From positions 1 to 24,078 of the forward strand of contig SFRL01000047.1 of assembly GCA_004562765.1 (NCBI GenBank): 24,078 nt of DNA, in the 5' to 3' direction. Origin of the DNA: a bacterium (lineage in GTDB: Bacteria; Bacillota; Clostridia; Lachnospirales; Lachnospiraceae). Shown piece after piece: positions 1 through 6,640 of the stretch. Position numbers and translations under genes: made by a program. Within the stretch, counting starts at the first letter, position 1; each line of letters begins with the position of its first letter. Under the pieces are notes generated by a model, which searched no databases, was not told the origin of the DNA, and saw only the letters and a program-made list of their open reading frames with translations.

Positions 1-45
1 TTTAATGATTATCGTACACCATACGAAGCCCGGATGGCAGCGTAA
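1..45 (+). CDS. Possible C-terminal tail of a transposase (partial)
   Basis: The first 14 codons of this frame are open from the window edge and read FNDYRTPYEARMAA before a TAA stop. A short 'YRTPYE' motif close to the C-terminus resembles the ends of IS3/IS30-type transposases with an rve integrase core (families commonly end in 'xxRTPxEx'). That is a resemblance of a few residues only, with no catalytic DDE residues inside the window. It could equally be another protein or chance. The bases that follow (46-144) carry no gene that I can support. Confidence 0.3.
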   Translation, partial: FNDYRTPYEARMAA

Positions 46-144
46 CCAATTAATGATATTTTTTAGCCACAAGTGTTACAAAAATGCTTGACCACAACAC
101 CCTTAATTATTTGAGTTTTGCTTCTATTCTGTTTCTGAAATATT

Positions 145-179
145 AAAAAACACCTCCTGCAAAAAGTTCTTGCAGAAGG
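145..179 (-). terminator. Rho-independent terminator of the 220-3099 operon
   Basis: Read on the minus strand, CCTTCTGCAA (179-170) pairs with TTGCAGGAGG (162-153), ten pairs including one T-G wobble, around a 7-base loop. TGTTTTTT follows. It lies about 40 bases past the stop codon of the last gene in the operon and points the same way, so it very probably ends that transcript. Confidence 0.75.
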
Positions 180-219
180 TATCAGCTGACTACCAATGAA
201 ATATACAAAATTTCTATCT

Positions 220-744
220 TCACAATAGGTCATGCCCTTTTTCACAGACCTGATAGATCTCTTCCATTTTTTCATCCACCAAAGGCTGTAGCTTTTCTGT
301 CTGCCTTTTTACAACCTCACGATAGATAAAATAGGGAAGGATCCAGCCAATAAATCCCGGAATGGCAAGCAGTACGCACAGCCAGACGATCGGTGGTTCA
401 TGAACTACCGCAAAGGTCGAACCGGCCATAAATACAGTTCCCATGATTCCAACCGCTAATGACCAGATCGTAGCTGCCGATGTCTTTGCTTTCCGCAGCT
501 TGTTCAGATCCTGTGCACAAGCTTCAAAATTTCTCTGAAGCCTTGTCAGCTCCATTTTATTGATGATCTTCCGGTCGCGTTTCATCCGGATGGTTACATG
601 ATGCGGGTTTCTGACATCAGAAAGTTCTTCCTCCGGAACCCAGCCAAAATTCTCATAACAGTCCAGATACATGGATACCAGATTTTCACTTACTGTGATT
701 TCTTTATATTCATATCCCACAAAAGATTTTTTTTCCTGTTCCAT
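220..744 (-). CDS. Two-TM protein of unknown function, last gene of a two-component operon
   Basis: I do not recognise a named family for this 174-residue protein. It has a soluble, charged N-terminal half (about residues 1-88), two hydrophobic segments (about 92-115 and 119-141) separated by a very short loop around HEPP, and a charged C-terminal helix (about 142-174). Both ends are therefore probably cytoplasmic. The start ATG overlaps the stop codon of the upstream sensor kinase by one base (TAATG), which is typical of translational coupling. It is thus the fourth gene of the operon beginning at 3099 and is followed by a terminator. Coupling suggests it works with, or is controlled by, the two-component pair, but no enzymatic motif is visible. 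Confidence 0.85.
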   Translation of the reverse strand: MEQEKKSFVGYEYKEITVSENLVSMYLDCYENFGWVPEEELSDVRNPHHVTIRMKRDRKIINKMELTRLQRNFEACAQDLNKLRKAKTSAATIWSLAVGIMGTVFMAGSTFAVVHEPPIVWLCVLLAIPGFIGWILPYFIYREVVKRQTEKLQPLVDEKMEEIYQVCEKGHDLL

Positions 745-1838
745 TACATTACTTCCTCTCCGCCTGAGCTATGAACTTTGGGCAGCCAAACCGTAAATTT
801 CGTTCCCTGTCCCGTTTTACTTTCGACTTCGATACCTCCGTCTGATAACTGAAGTACCCGCTTCACAAGCGCAAGTCCAAGCCCGTTTCCTTCTGTAGAA
901 TGAGAGGTATCTCCCTGATAGAATTTATCAAAAATACGTTTCTTTGTTTTTTCATCCATTCCGCATCCGGTATCCGCAACAGAAACGGTTACTCCTTCTT
1001 CATCTGATATCTGTGAGAAAGTAATGGTTCCGCCCGGCGGTGTGAACTTCACCGCATTGGATAACAGATTTGTCCAGACAAGCTCTAAAAGTCCCAGATC
1101 CGCCTCTATCATCACTCTCTCCTCAATATCCGCCTCAAACTCTATATTTTTTCGCTCCCACACATCTTCAAACTGTAAGGCACATTCACATAGCTGGGCA
1201 CACAGATCATACTTCTGTGGAACCGGTTGAATGGTCTGCTTTTCCAGCTTATTAAGCTTTAGCATATTCGTGATCAGATTGGAAAGGCGTTTGGTGGCCT
1301 GAAGAATATTTTCTGTGTATTCCCTGCTCTTTTCGTCAGCAGTTCCCTCCAGTTGAAGAAGCTCTGCATTATTTTGTATCACTGCAAGGGGTGTCTTGAT
1401 CTCGTGGGAAACATTGGAAAAGAAATCTGTTTTCAAAGTTTCTATACTCCCCAGCTCCTCCACCATCTTATTGAAATCCGTAAACAATACATCCAGATGG
1501 GTATATTTGTCTGCCGTGTGATGAGGAGCGAGATACACAGAAAAGTCCCCGGAAGCCACCTTACGGGCAGCTTCGGAAAACTCTTCAATGGGCTTCTGGT
1601 AATGTCTGGTGATCTGATAATTCGTCCACAGTGTAAATGCTACTGCTGCCAGAAACCACAACCCAAAGACTGCGATCTGGCTGTGACGCGGAATGTTCCG
1701 GTAATCAATCGCGGTACCGATTATTTTCATCTGGACGGTTGTAAATGCTCCAAATAGAACAAATACTAACAAAAATGTGGAGATTGGAAAAATTTTTTTC
1801 TTTACCCGCGCATCGCGGTATTCTGTGCGCGCCCTCAT
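744..1838 (-). CDS. Membrane-bound sensor histidine kinase
   Basis: This 364-residue kinase presumably autophosphorylates and passes phosphate to the regulator encoded just upstream. Order of parts: TM1 (about 17-39), a short outside loop of about 13 residues, TM2 (about 53-73), a HAMP linker (about 77-130), HisKA with the H-box SNVSHEIKTP (His145), then HATPase_c with the N-box LLSNAVKFTPPGG, G1 box DTGCGM, F-box IFDKFYQ and G2 box GNGLGLAL. All catalytic motifs look intact. With almost no extracellular domain it more likely senses through the membrane or a membrane partner, such as the 5-TM protein encoded first in this operon, than by binding an external ligand. The start ATG overlaps the regulator's TGA (ATGA). 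Confidence 0.95.
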   Translation of the reverse strand: MRARTEYRDARVKKKIFPISTFLLVFVLFGAFTTVQMKIIGTAIDYRNIPRHSQIAVFGLWFLAAVAFTLWTNYQITRHYQKPIEEFSEAARKVASGDFSVYLAPHHTADKYTHLDVLFTDFNKMVEELGSIETLKTDFFSNVSHEIKTPLAVIQNNAELLQLEGTADEKSREYTENILQATKRLSNLITNMLKLNKLEKQTIQPVPQKYDLCAQLCECALQFEDVWERKNIEFEADIEERVMIEADLGLLELVWTNLLSNAVKFTPPGGTITFSQISDEEGVTVSVADTGCGMDEKTKKRIFDKFYQGDTSHSTEGNGLGLALVKRVLQLSDGGIEVESKTGQGTKFTVWLPKVHSSGGEEVM

Positions 1839-2512
1839 ACCAGCACCGCCTTATATCCAAGTCCCCGCACGGTCTTAATCTCAAACCCGTCACAGTCTGA
1901 AAATTTATCTCTTAACTTTGTGATATACACATCCACCGCTCTGAGACTGGTATCACTGTCCACTCCCCAGAATTCATCCATGAGCTGCGCTCTGGAAAAA
2001 GTTTTGTTGGGATAGGAAAGCAACTTATAAAGGATATTGAACTCCCTTGTCGTCGCGGGAATTTCTTCTCCGGAAATCTTTGCTGTCATGGCATCTGCAT
2101 CCAGCTCCAGATTTCCCACCACCAGTTTTCTGTCCATTTCAATGTTTGCACGACGTAAAAGCGCCCGGACGCGAAGTAACAGTTCATCCAGTTCGATCGG
2201 CTTTACCATGTAATCATCAATGCCCAGCTGAAAACCTTTTTGCTTGGAAGGCAGGTCATCCTTTGCAGACATAAAGAGGATCGGAATATGCTTATTTACC
2301 CGCCTCACCGTTTCGGCAAACTCAAACCCGTCAATCTCCGGCATCATGATATCTGAAATGATCAGCTCATATAAGTGATTGTACATTTCCTCATACGCAT
2401 CATTTGCAGAGAGGCACCCCTTTGCATGAAAACCGCTGTCATTTAGGTATGTACATACGATCTGGTTTAGTTTTATATCATCTTCTACTACAAGTATATT
2501 TATCACTCGCAT
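1835..2512 (-). CDS. OmpR/PhoB-type response regulator
   Basis: The product is a 225-residue transcription factor, partner of the kinase at 744-1838. The receiver domain starts at MRVINILVVEDD, with acidic pocket DD at 11-12, phospho-acceptor Asp54 in ISDIMMPEIDG, and the conserved Lys in DDYMVKPIELDEL. A winged-helix Trans_reg_C domain follows, ending in VDVYITKLRDKF and TVRGLGYKAVL. I chose the ATG at 2512 because GGAGGA sits a few bases upstream and the receiver fold begins there. The frame stays open further upstream to 2890, but that part is an overlap with the preceding gene and has no domain character. The start overlaps the end of the membrane protein gene by 10 bases. It probably regulates its own operon through the 11-bp repeats at 3159-3189. 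Confidence 0.95.
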   Translation of the reverse strand: MRVINILVVEDDIKLNQIVCTYLNDSGFHAKGCLSANDAYEEMYNHLYELIISDIMMPEIDGFEFAETVRRVNKHIPILFMSAKDDLPSKQKGFQLGIDDYMVKPIELDELLLRVRALLRRANIEMDRKLVVGNLELDADAMTAKISGEEIPATTREFNILYKLLSYPNKTFSRAQLMDEFWGVDSDTSLRAVDVYITKLRDKFSDCDGFEIKTVRGLGYKAVLV

Positions 2513-3099
2513 TTTCCTCCCTGTTTGCATTTTCTGATCTGTATCGTCGTTTGAATGATGATATAGACAGCCATTCCAAGAACAACCATACACACTCCGG
2601 TGCCGGTGATCGCTGACATACGCTGTCTGAAAGCTGCGTCTCTTGCCGCTCCAAACTGTGTCAGCATCGCTGTTTCCAGTGAGAGCATGGATACCAAAGC
2701 GGCTGTCAGATTGATCACTTTTGCCGCAGACATCACCGGACTTCCGTATTTTCTGAATTTTATCACATTCATCACCGCAGAGATCACCGCATAAAAGGTA
2801 TACAGCGCCATCAGGTAGATCAGCATCCCCGGGTAAGTAAAACCACTGTTCTTGCTTACCACAAGGATCGTTATTCCTGCCCGAACCCAATTCACGATTC
2901 CTGCCACACCTGTGATCGTAATAACCAGGGCATACGCAGACAAAACATACGCAAGGTTGGCAATAACCGGATGCACCGGCTCATTCACAAGTATCCATAT
3001 AACGAGCACAAACGAAGGTACAGCGATCAGCAACGTAGGAAGAGGTGGCAGGAAACATATTTTTTTCATACTCCTTAATAGTTTCTGCAAGTCCATCAT
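2503..3099 (-). CDS. Five-TM membrane protein of unknown function, first gene of the operon
   Basis: This 198-residue protein has about five hydrophobic helices (roughly 14-37, 45-72, 87-115, 124-149 and 161-188) and a short, basic, cysteine-containing C-terminal tail (QIRKCKQGGKC). I recognise no family. Two adjacent ATGs (3099 and 3096) are possible starts. GAGAGG is 3 bases from the first and 6 from the second, so the second may be the one used. It is the promoter-proximal gene of an operon with a response regulator and sensor kinase, and its 3' end overlaps the regulator start. A plausible but unproven role is input partner of the kinase, which itself has almost no extracellular part. Confidence 0.85.
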   Translation of the reverse strand: MMDLQKLLRSMKKICFLPPLPTLLIAVPSFVLVIWILVNEPVHPVIANLAYVLSAYALVITITGVAGIVNWVRAGITILVVSKNSGFTYPGMLIYLMALYTFYAVISAVMNVIKFRKYGSPVMSAAKVINLTAALVSMLSLETAMLTQFGAARDAAFRQRMSAITGTGVCMVVLGMAVYIIIQTTIQIRKCKQGGKCE

Positions 3100-3147
3100 A
3101 TACCTCTCACATCGGAAAGTCTATTTGCGTTTTGAGAATTTTTTGAT

Positions 3148-3189
3148 AGTATACCTTGCCTTTGTTCACGTTTTATTTGAGTTTTGTTT
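3148..3189 (-). promoter_or_regulatory. Promoter with three 11-bp-phased repeats, likely regulator operator
   Basis: On the minus strand a -10 hexamer TATACT lies at 3153-3148. The expected -35 position is poor (ATAAAA). Upstream and into the spacer are three direct repeats exactly 11 bases apart: AAACAAAAC (3189-3181), AAATAAAAC (3178-3170) and GAACAAAGG (3167-3159). Eleven-base phasing over a weak -35 is the known pattern of OmpR/PhoB-type activator binding. The first gene starts about 50 bases downstream and the third encodes such a regulator, so autoregulation is a reasonable inference. Confidence 0.5.
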
Positions 3190-3238
3190 CAGAATTGTTA
3201 ATTTTTAAATCTGAAATTCCGTGTTTTCTAATATAAAC

Positions 3239-4258
3239 TTAATACTCCAACCGTTTCAGACTATCCATGGAAAATGTATATTCCGGCGTGTGCAGCGGAT
3301 CCGTCAATTCATTGACATAATACCACGGATCATTCTCGTGAGCCGGATTTTTCAGCAGATGAAACTGCTGCGCCGGCATATAGCCCTGCGCAAGCAAAAA
3401 GGCTTTATTTCCGGCATCGTTTTCACAGACATCAACCACCAGAACGACATGTCCGGGACTGCCGCCGTGAAGAAATACATCACCGGCCCGGATCTCCTCC
3501 GGTCCGATCGGCGTTGCCTCACTGTCCATCGACAGCGTTCCTGCATAGGAAAATACCATCTTCATATAGTCCTGAAAACACTCATAGGAATCGTCATATC
3601 CGCTCGATGCCACCCACGAGACCGTATTTCCATCAACTTTGATGCGCTGTCCATCCCGCCACTTGCTGTATTCCGCAAGAAATCCATTCGTGAAATGGAA
3701 AGCAATGCGTTCATACTGACCGGTGTGTCGGAAATACTCCGCATATACGCGCATGACAGAGTCCGCGCACTGCTGCAGATCCTGATTTTCAATGCGCAGA
3801 TCAAACACAGCCACATGCGCGCTCTGATTACCCTTTTCGCTTCCGTCATATAAGAGCACCGGTGCGCCGTCCTCCTTCATCGGATAGGAACGCAAAAACT
3901 GCGCCAGACTTTCATCCTCTGCCACAGTTCTTGTGTAACCTTCCGGAGTAAGCACTCTCGTTTCCAGCGTCATTCCTGTTGGATCGATCAACATTGCTTC
4001 CTCCGGCTTCTCCGCACTTGCATCCGGCGGATCATCCTGTGCACTGTTTATAGGCAACTCAGGTGTGAACTCTGCTCCGGCATCCTCCGAAACAGACTCA
4101 GATAGTTCGGGCACACCCGACTCCTCCGGAACAGACACCGACGGTCCCGGCACACCCGTCTCCTCCTTCGGAACCATAGAAAATTTTGCACACCCCGTCA
4201 ACGCGGTGCACAGTGCCGCCAACATCACGATCTCTAAAATTCTTCTATTCCTCCTCAT
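3239..4258 (-). CDS. DUF4846 lipoprotein
   Basis: A 339-residue probable surface lipoprotein. The start at 4258 is set by AGGAGG nine bases upstream. It gives a clean lipoprotein signal: basic MRRNRR, a hydrophobic stretch, then the lipobox LTGC with Cys23 as the lipid-anchored residue. Residues about 27-85 are a low-complexity Pro/Ser/Glu/Val linker. The rest matches my recollection of DUF4846, a family of unknown function, with segments such as RSYPMKEDGAPVLLYDG, IAFHFTNGF and AGDVFLHGGSPGHVVLV. Cys227, His270 and Gln291 lie in an order resembling NlpC/P60-type peptidases, which is only inference. The gene overlaps the end of the upstream MutS2-like gene by 14 bases, so the two are probably translationally coupled. 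Confidence 0.85.
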   Translation of the reverse strand: MRRNRRILEIVMLAALCTALTGCAKFSMVPKEETGVPGPSVSVPEESGVPELSESVSEDAGAEFTPELPINSAQDDPPDASAEKPEEAMLIDPTGMTLETRVLTPEGYTRTVAEDESLAQFLRSYPMKEDGAPVLLYDGSEKGNQSAHVAVFDLRIENQDLQQCADSVMRVYAEYFRHTGQYERIAFHFTNGFLAEYSKWRDGQRIKVDGNTVSWVASSGYDDSYECFQDYMKMVFSYAGTLSMDSEATPIGPEEIRAGDVFLHGGSPGHVVLVVDVCENDAGNKAFLLAQGYMPAQQFHLLKNPAHENDPWYYVNELTDPLHTPEYTFSMDSLKRLEY

Positions 4259-6197
4259 ACTGTATGACCTCCTGTGTGTATTTACGTTCCATATCATGCC
4301 GTTTTTTCCGGTTTTCGACTGTCTCAAATAAAATAGAAAAATCATAGTCCTCCGGATACAACTCGCTGGCCGCCACGTGCAGCTTCACGCGCTTATGGTT
4401 GATCCATATCTTTTTTCCGGGAAGCTGTACACGCAAAATACCTTTCTCATTGACCGGCTCACAGACAATGCCGATCTTTTTGTCCGGATAGACCATGACG
4501 CTGTCGCCCCGCCTGAACTTCTCCGTCAGTTCCGTAGTGGGCTTTTGGGATTTCATTTTTGAAATCTTTGTGTGATTATTGGACTGTAGTGCCATTTTTT
4601 GCCCTGTATGTTTCGAGCTATTTGCTTTCCCGGGTGTATTGCGGCTGTTTTCTGCAAATGCATAATTCCCTACCGCATCTTTCCCATAGGCAGCCTCGAT
4701 CGCCACTGTCAACATCTCCGAAGGCATTCCCAGCCGGTCTGCGATATAAAATGCGCAGCTCTCCCCGGCTTCCCCGATCACCATCTGATAGGTGGGGCGA
4801 AGCGTTTCCTTATCGAAGGTCATTCTCGCATTGATGATGCCCTCCGCCTTCGCCGCATACTCCTTGACCTCCGGGTAATGGGTGGTTACGAGAAATGTTG
4901 CACCGCTCTTTCTAAGTTCCTCCAGAATGGCGATCGCGATTCCCATACCCTCTGCCGGATCGGTTCCTGATCCCATTTCATCCATGATCACAAAGCTCTC
5001 CCGGTTGATCTCACCCAGCACCGTGAGCACGTTTTTGATGTGCGCAGAAAAGGTAGACAGGTTTTCGGACAGATTCTGCCCGTCTCCGATATCGCACAGG
5101 TACGAGCTGTTCATGCAGATATCCGCTTCCCCACAGGTGACATGCAGACCACACTGTGCCATCATACAGTTTAACATGACCGTCTTGATCGCCACGGTCT
5201 TTCCGCCGGTATTCGGTCCGGTGATGACAATGCCGCGCGTCTCACCGCCGATCTCAAACTGCAGCGGTATATTGACCGCACGATCCATCAGCGGGTGTCT
5301 GGCGTCCTTTAGCACGATCTTCCGCTGCGTATTGATCTGCGGCTCTACCGCCTCCATGTCCATGCTGAATTTTCCTTTTGACAGGATAAAATCCAGCCGC
5401 TCCATCATGGATATGTTTTCGTTCATGACATCTGCCGTGGCAGCCACCATCGCCGTCAGTGTATAAAGAATTCGATACACCTCGTTTTCTTCACTGATGC
5501 GCAGAAGCTGCAGCTGTTCTGCGTATTTTGCCACGCCCTCCGGCTCGATAAACAGCGTGCTTCCGGTGGCAGACTGATCGATCACACTGCCCGGTACTTT
5601 CTGGCGGTATTCCTTTTTTACCGGAAGACAAAGCCGCCCGCTGCGAAGGGTGCTGTAGTTATCTGCCATATATGCCTTATTGACACGCAGGATCTGCTCC
5701 GCCCGCTGCTTCATCTCCTCCTCACATTTTGTAATCTGACCTCGTATCTGTAAAAGCTCCTTGGACGCATAGTCATCAACCACTCCGCCCCGGATCTGCC
5801 TCGAGATCTCCTCACTGAGTTCCTCCTGCGCATCAAAGTTTTCCTCATAAAAACTCAGCGGATTGTCATACAGTTTTCCTCTTTCCAGATAGTCCTTCAA
5901 GCGCCGGATCGCTGCCAGTACCGCCTCTACCCGCTCCAGCTGATACGGTGTCAGGCAGTCTCCTTTTTCCGCAGCCGTCAAAATATCCTTGATCTCATCC
6001 ACCGATTGAAGCGGGGGAGTCCCCAGCTTTTCCATCAGTGCTCTTGCATCCGTTGTATCCCGAAGCTGTTTGCGCAGTTCCCGTTCAGACAGATAAAATG
6101 ATGTCTCTTTGATCCGTTCCTTTGCCCGTGCGGTCACTGCAAGATTCATCCATGTTTCTTTTATTTTATCAAATTCGATCTGCTGTTCTATATTCAT
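4245..6197 (-). CDS. MutS2-like ATPase lacking the Smr domain
   Basis: A 650-residue cytoplasmic ATPase of the MutS/MutS2 group. The N-terminal half is largely helical (MutS core and lever-like, with coiled-coil potential around 160-200). The ATPase domain has Walker A GPNTGGKT (about 327-334), the signature region NLSENLSTFSAHI, Walker B FVIMDEMGSGTDP (about 402-410) and VTTHYPEVKEYA. A C-terminal KOW-like segment (FRRGDSVMVYPDKKIGIV) follows, and the protein ends at YEEE. Full MutS2 is about 780-790 residues and ends in a Smr nuclease domain; none is visible here, so this is a shorter paralogue. MutS2 proteins act on recombination intermediates or collided ribosomes; which applies here is unknown. 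I chose the ATG at 6197 (GAGGAG, 7-base spacing). An ATG at 6227 with AGAGG is the alternative. The downstream lipoprotein gene overlaps its end. Confidence 0.9.
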   Translation of the reverse strand: MNIEQQIEFDKIKETWMNLAVTARAKERIKETSFYLSERELRKQLRDTTDARALMEKLGTPPLQSVDEIKDILTAAEKGDCLTPYQLERVEAVLAAIRRLKDYLERGKLYDNPLSFYEENFDAQEELSEEISRQIRGGVVDDYASKELLQIRGQITKCEEEMKQRAEQILRVNKAYMADNYSTLRSGRLCLPVKKEYRQKVPGSVIDQSATGSTLFIEPEGVAKYAEQLQLLRISEENEVYRILYTLTAMVAATADVMNENISMMERLDFILSKGKFSMDMEAVEPQINTQRKIVLKDARHPLMDRAVNIPLQFEIGGETRGIVITGPNTGGKTVAIKTVMLNCMMAQCGLHVTCGEADICMNSSYLCDIGDGQNLSENLSTFSAHIKNVLTVLGEINRESFVIMDEMGSGTDPAEGMGIAIAILEELRKSGATFLVTTHYPEVKEYAAKAEGIINARMTFDKETLRPTYQMVIGEAGESCAFYIADRLGMPSEMLTVAIEAAYGKDAVGNYAFAENSRNTPGKANSSKHTGQKMALQSNNHTKISKMKSQKPTTELTEKFRRGDSVMVYPDKKIGIVCEPVNEKGILRVQLPGKKIWINHKRVKLHVAASELYPEDYDFSILFETVENRKKRHDMERKYTQEVIQYEEE

Positions 6198-6214
6198 TTC
6201 TGTTCTCCTCATCA

Positions 6215-6237
6215 GGTAACTGTTCATGGCAGTTACC
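6215..6237 (-). promoter_or_regulatory. Hairpin just upstream of the mutS2-like start
   Basis: On the minus strand GGTAACTG (6237-6230) pairs perfectly with CAGTTACC (6222-6215) around a 7-base loop, CCATGAA, which contains the alternative in-frame ATG at 6227. The hairpin ends four bases before the GAGGAG ribosome binding site for the start at 6197. It could tune start choice or initiation, or protect the RNA 5' end. It has no T-tract, so it is not a terminator. Confidence 0.45.
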
Positions 6238-6260
6238 TCTTTCTTATTTTTATTGGCACG

Positions 6261-6288
6261 AAAAAAGCATGACCATACAGTCATGCTT
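6261..6288 (-). terminator. Intrinsic terminator ahead of the mutS2-like gene
   Basis: On the minus strand AAGCATGA (6288-6281) pairs perfectly with TCATGCTT (6272-6265) around CTGTATGG, and a run of T continues to 6261. It points toward the mutS2-like gene and lies only about 35-65 bases before its candidate starts, with no promoter visible in that gap. It therefore either ends a separate small RNA or acts as an attenuator for the operon. Confidence 0.8.
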
Positions 6289-6587
6289 CTGATATTTTTA
6301 CATAAACCTGTTTAGAGCCGTCCGCAAACCTGCTGATCCGCAGTATTTTTCACATCTGCTCTAAACTGTTCCATATGAAGCGATTGTAAGGCGAAAATGC
6401 CGACAGCCTGCGCTGTCAGCAAAGGGCAGACTGGTAGTGGGAACTACGAGTCACCCCTGCAATATTTATTTTGCAATTTTCTCCATTACAGTCACAATTA
6501 ACATCCAATATCTCCAAAATCCGGAACTGCGTTGTATTTTTACAGTTCCAAAAGAATCATTTTTGTTCAACCGATTTCGATTGACTT
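6261..6587 (-). ncRNA. Candidate structured RNA or regulatory leader, about 327 nt, unidentified
   Basis: This stretch has no credible reading frame but runs from a consensus promoter to an intrinsic terminator, and is rich in perfect stems. On plus coordinates: TCAACCG/CGATTGA (6567-6573 with 6578-6584); GGAACTG/CAGTTCC (6523-6529 with 6543-6549); a long hairpin at 6424-6457 with GGG/CCC, GACT/AGTC and GTAG/CTAC stems separated by small symmetric internal loops; TGCCGACAG/CTGTCAGCA (6398-6406 with 6413-6421); and a closing stem GTTTAGAGC/GCTCTAAAC (6310-6318 with 6358-6366) enclosing CTGC/GCAG. I looked for signature sequences of tmRNA, RNase P RNA, SRP RNA, T-box, and the SAM, TPP, FMN, cobalamin, lysine, glycine, c-di-GMP and ZTP riboswitches, and found none. 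The position before the mutS2-like operon suits an attenuating leader; an independent small RNA is equally possible. Confidence 0.6.
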
Positions 6588-6594
6588 AATGCAA

Positions 6595-6623
6595 AGTATA
6601 ATCGTCCATCATCCGTCTGTCAA
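6595..6623 (-). promoter_or_regulatory. Consensus sigma-A promoter for the RNA/mutS2-like region
   Basis: The minus strand has TTGACA (6623-6618), a 17-base spacer and TATACT (6600-6595): a perfect -35 and a 5-of-6 match -10 at ideal spacing, with predicted start at about 6586-6588. It lies 18 bases after the symporter stop codon and has no gene immediately downstream. It is one of the strongest-looking promoters in the window. Confidence 0.85.
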
Positions 6624-6640
6624 GTCCGTTTTTCCCGGTA

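Noticed and set aside
63..275. A 70-codon minus-strand open frame rich in Arg, Lys and Cys
   Set aside because: It overlaps the end of the 2-TM protein gene and runs through that operon's terminator; no binding site or domain supports it.
2513..2890. Upstream extension of the response regulator frame
   Set aside because: It overlaps the 5-TM gene fully, has no domain character, and the receiver fold with a good binding site starts at 2512.
6228..6284. Further N-terminal extension of the MutS2-like frame to an ATG at 6284
   Set aside because: That ATG lies inside the terminator hairpin and has no ribosome binding site.
6261..6587. Identification of the structured region as tmRNA, RNase P RNA, SRP RNA, T-box or a common riboswitch
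   Set aside because: None of the signature sequences of these RNAs could be found on either strand. 6S RNA cannot be excluded, but the expected long closing stem between the two ends is not seen.
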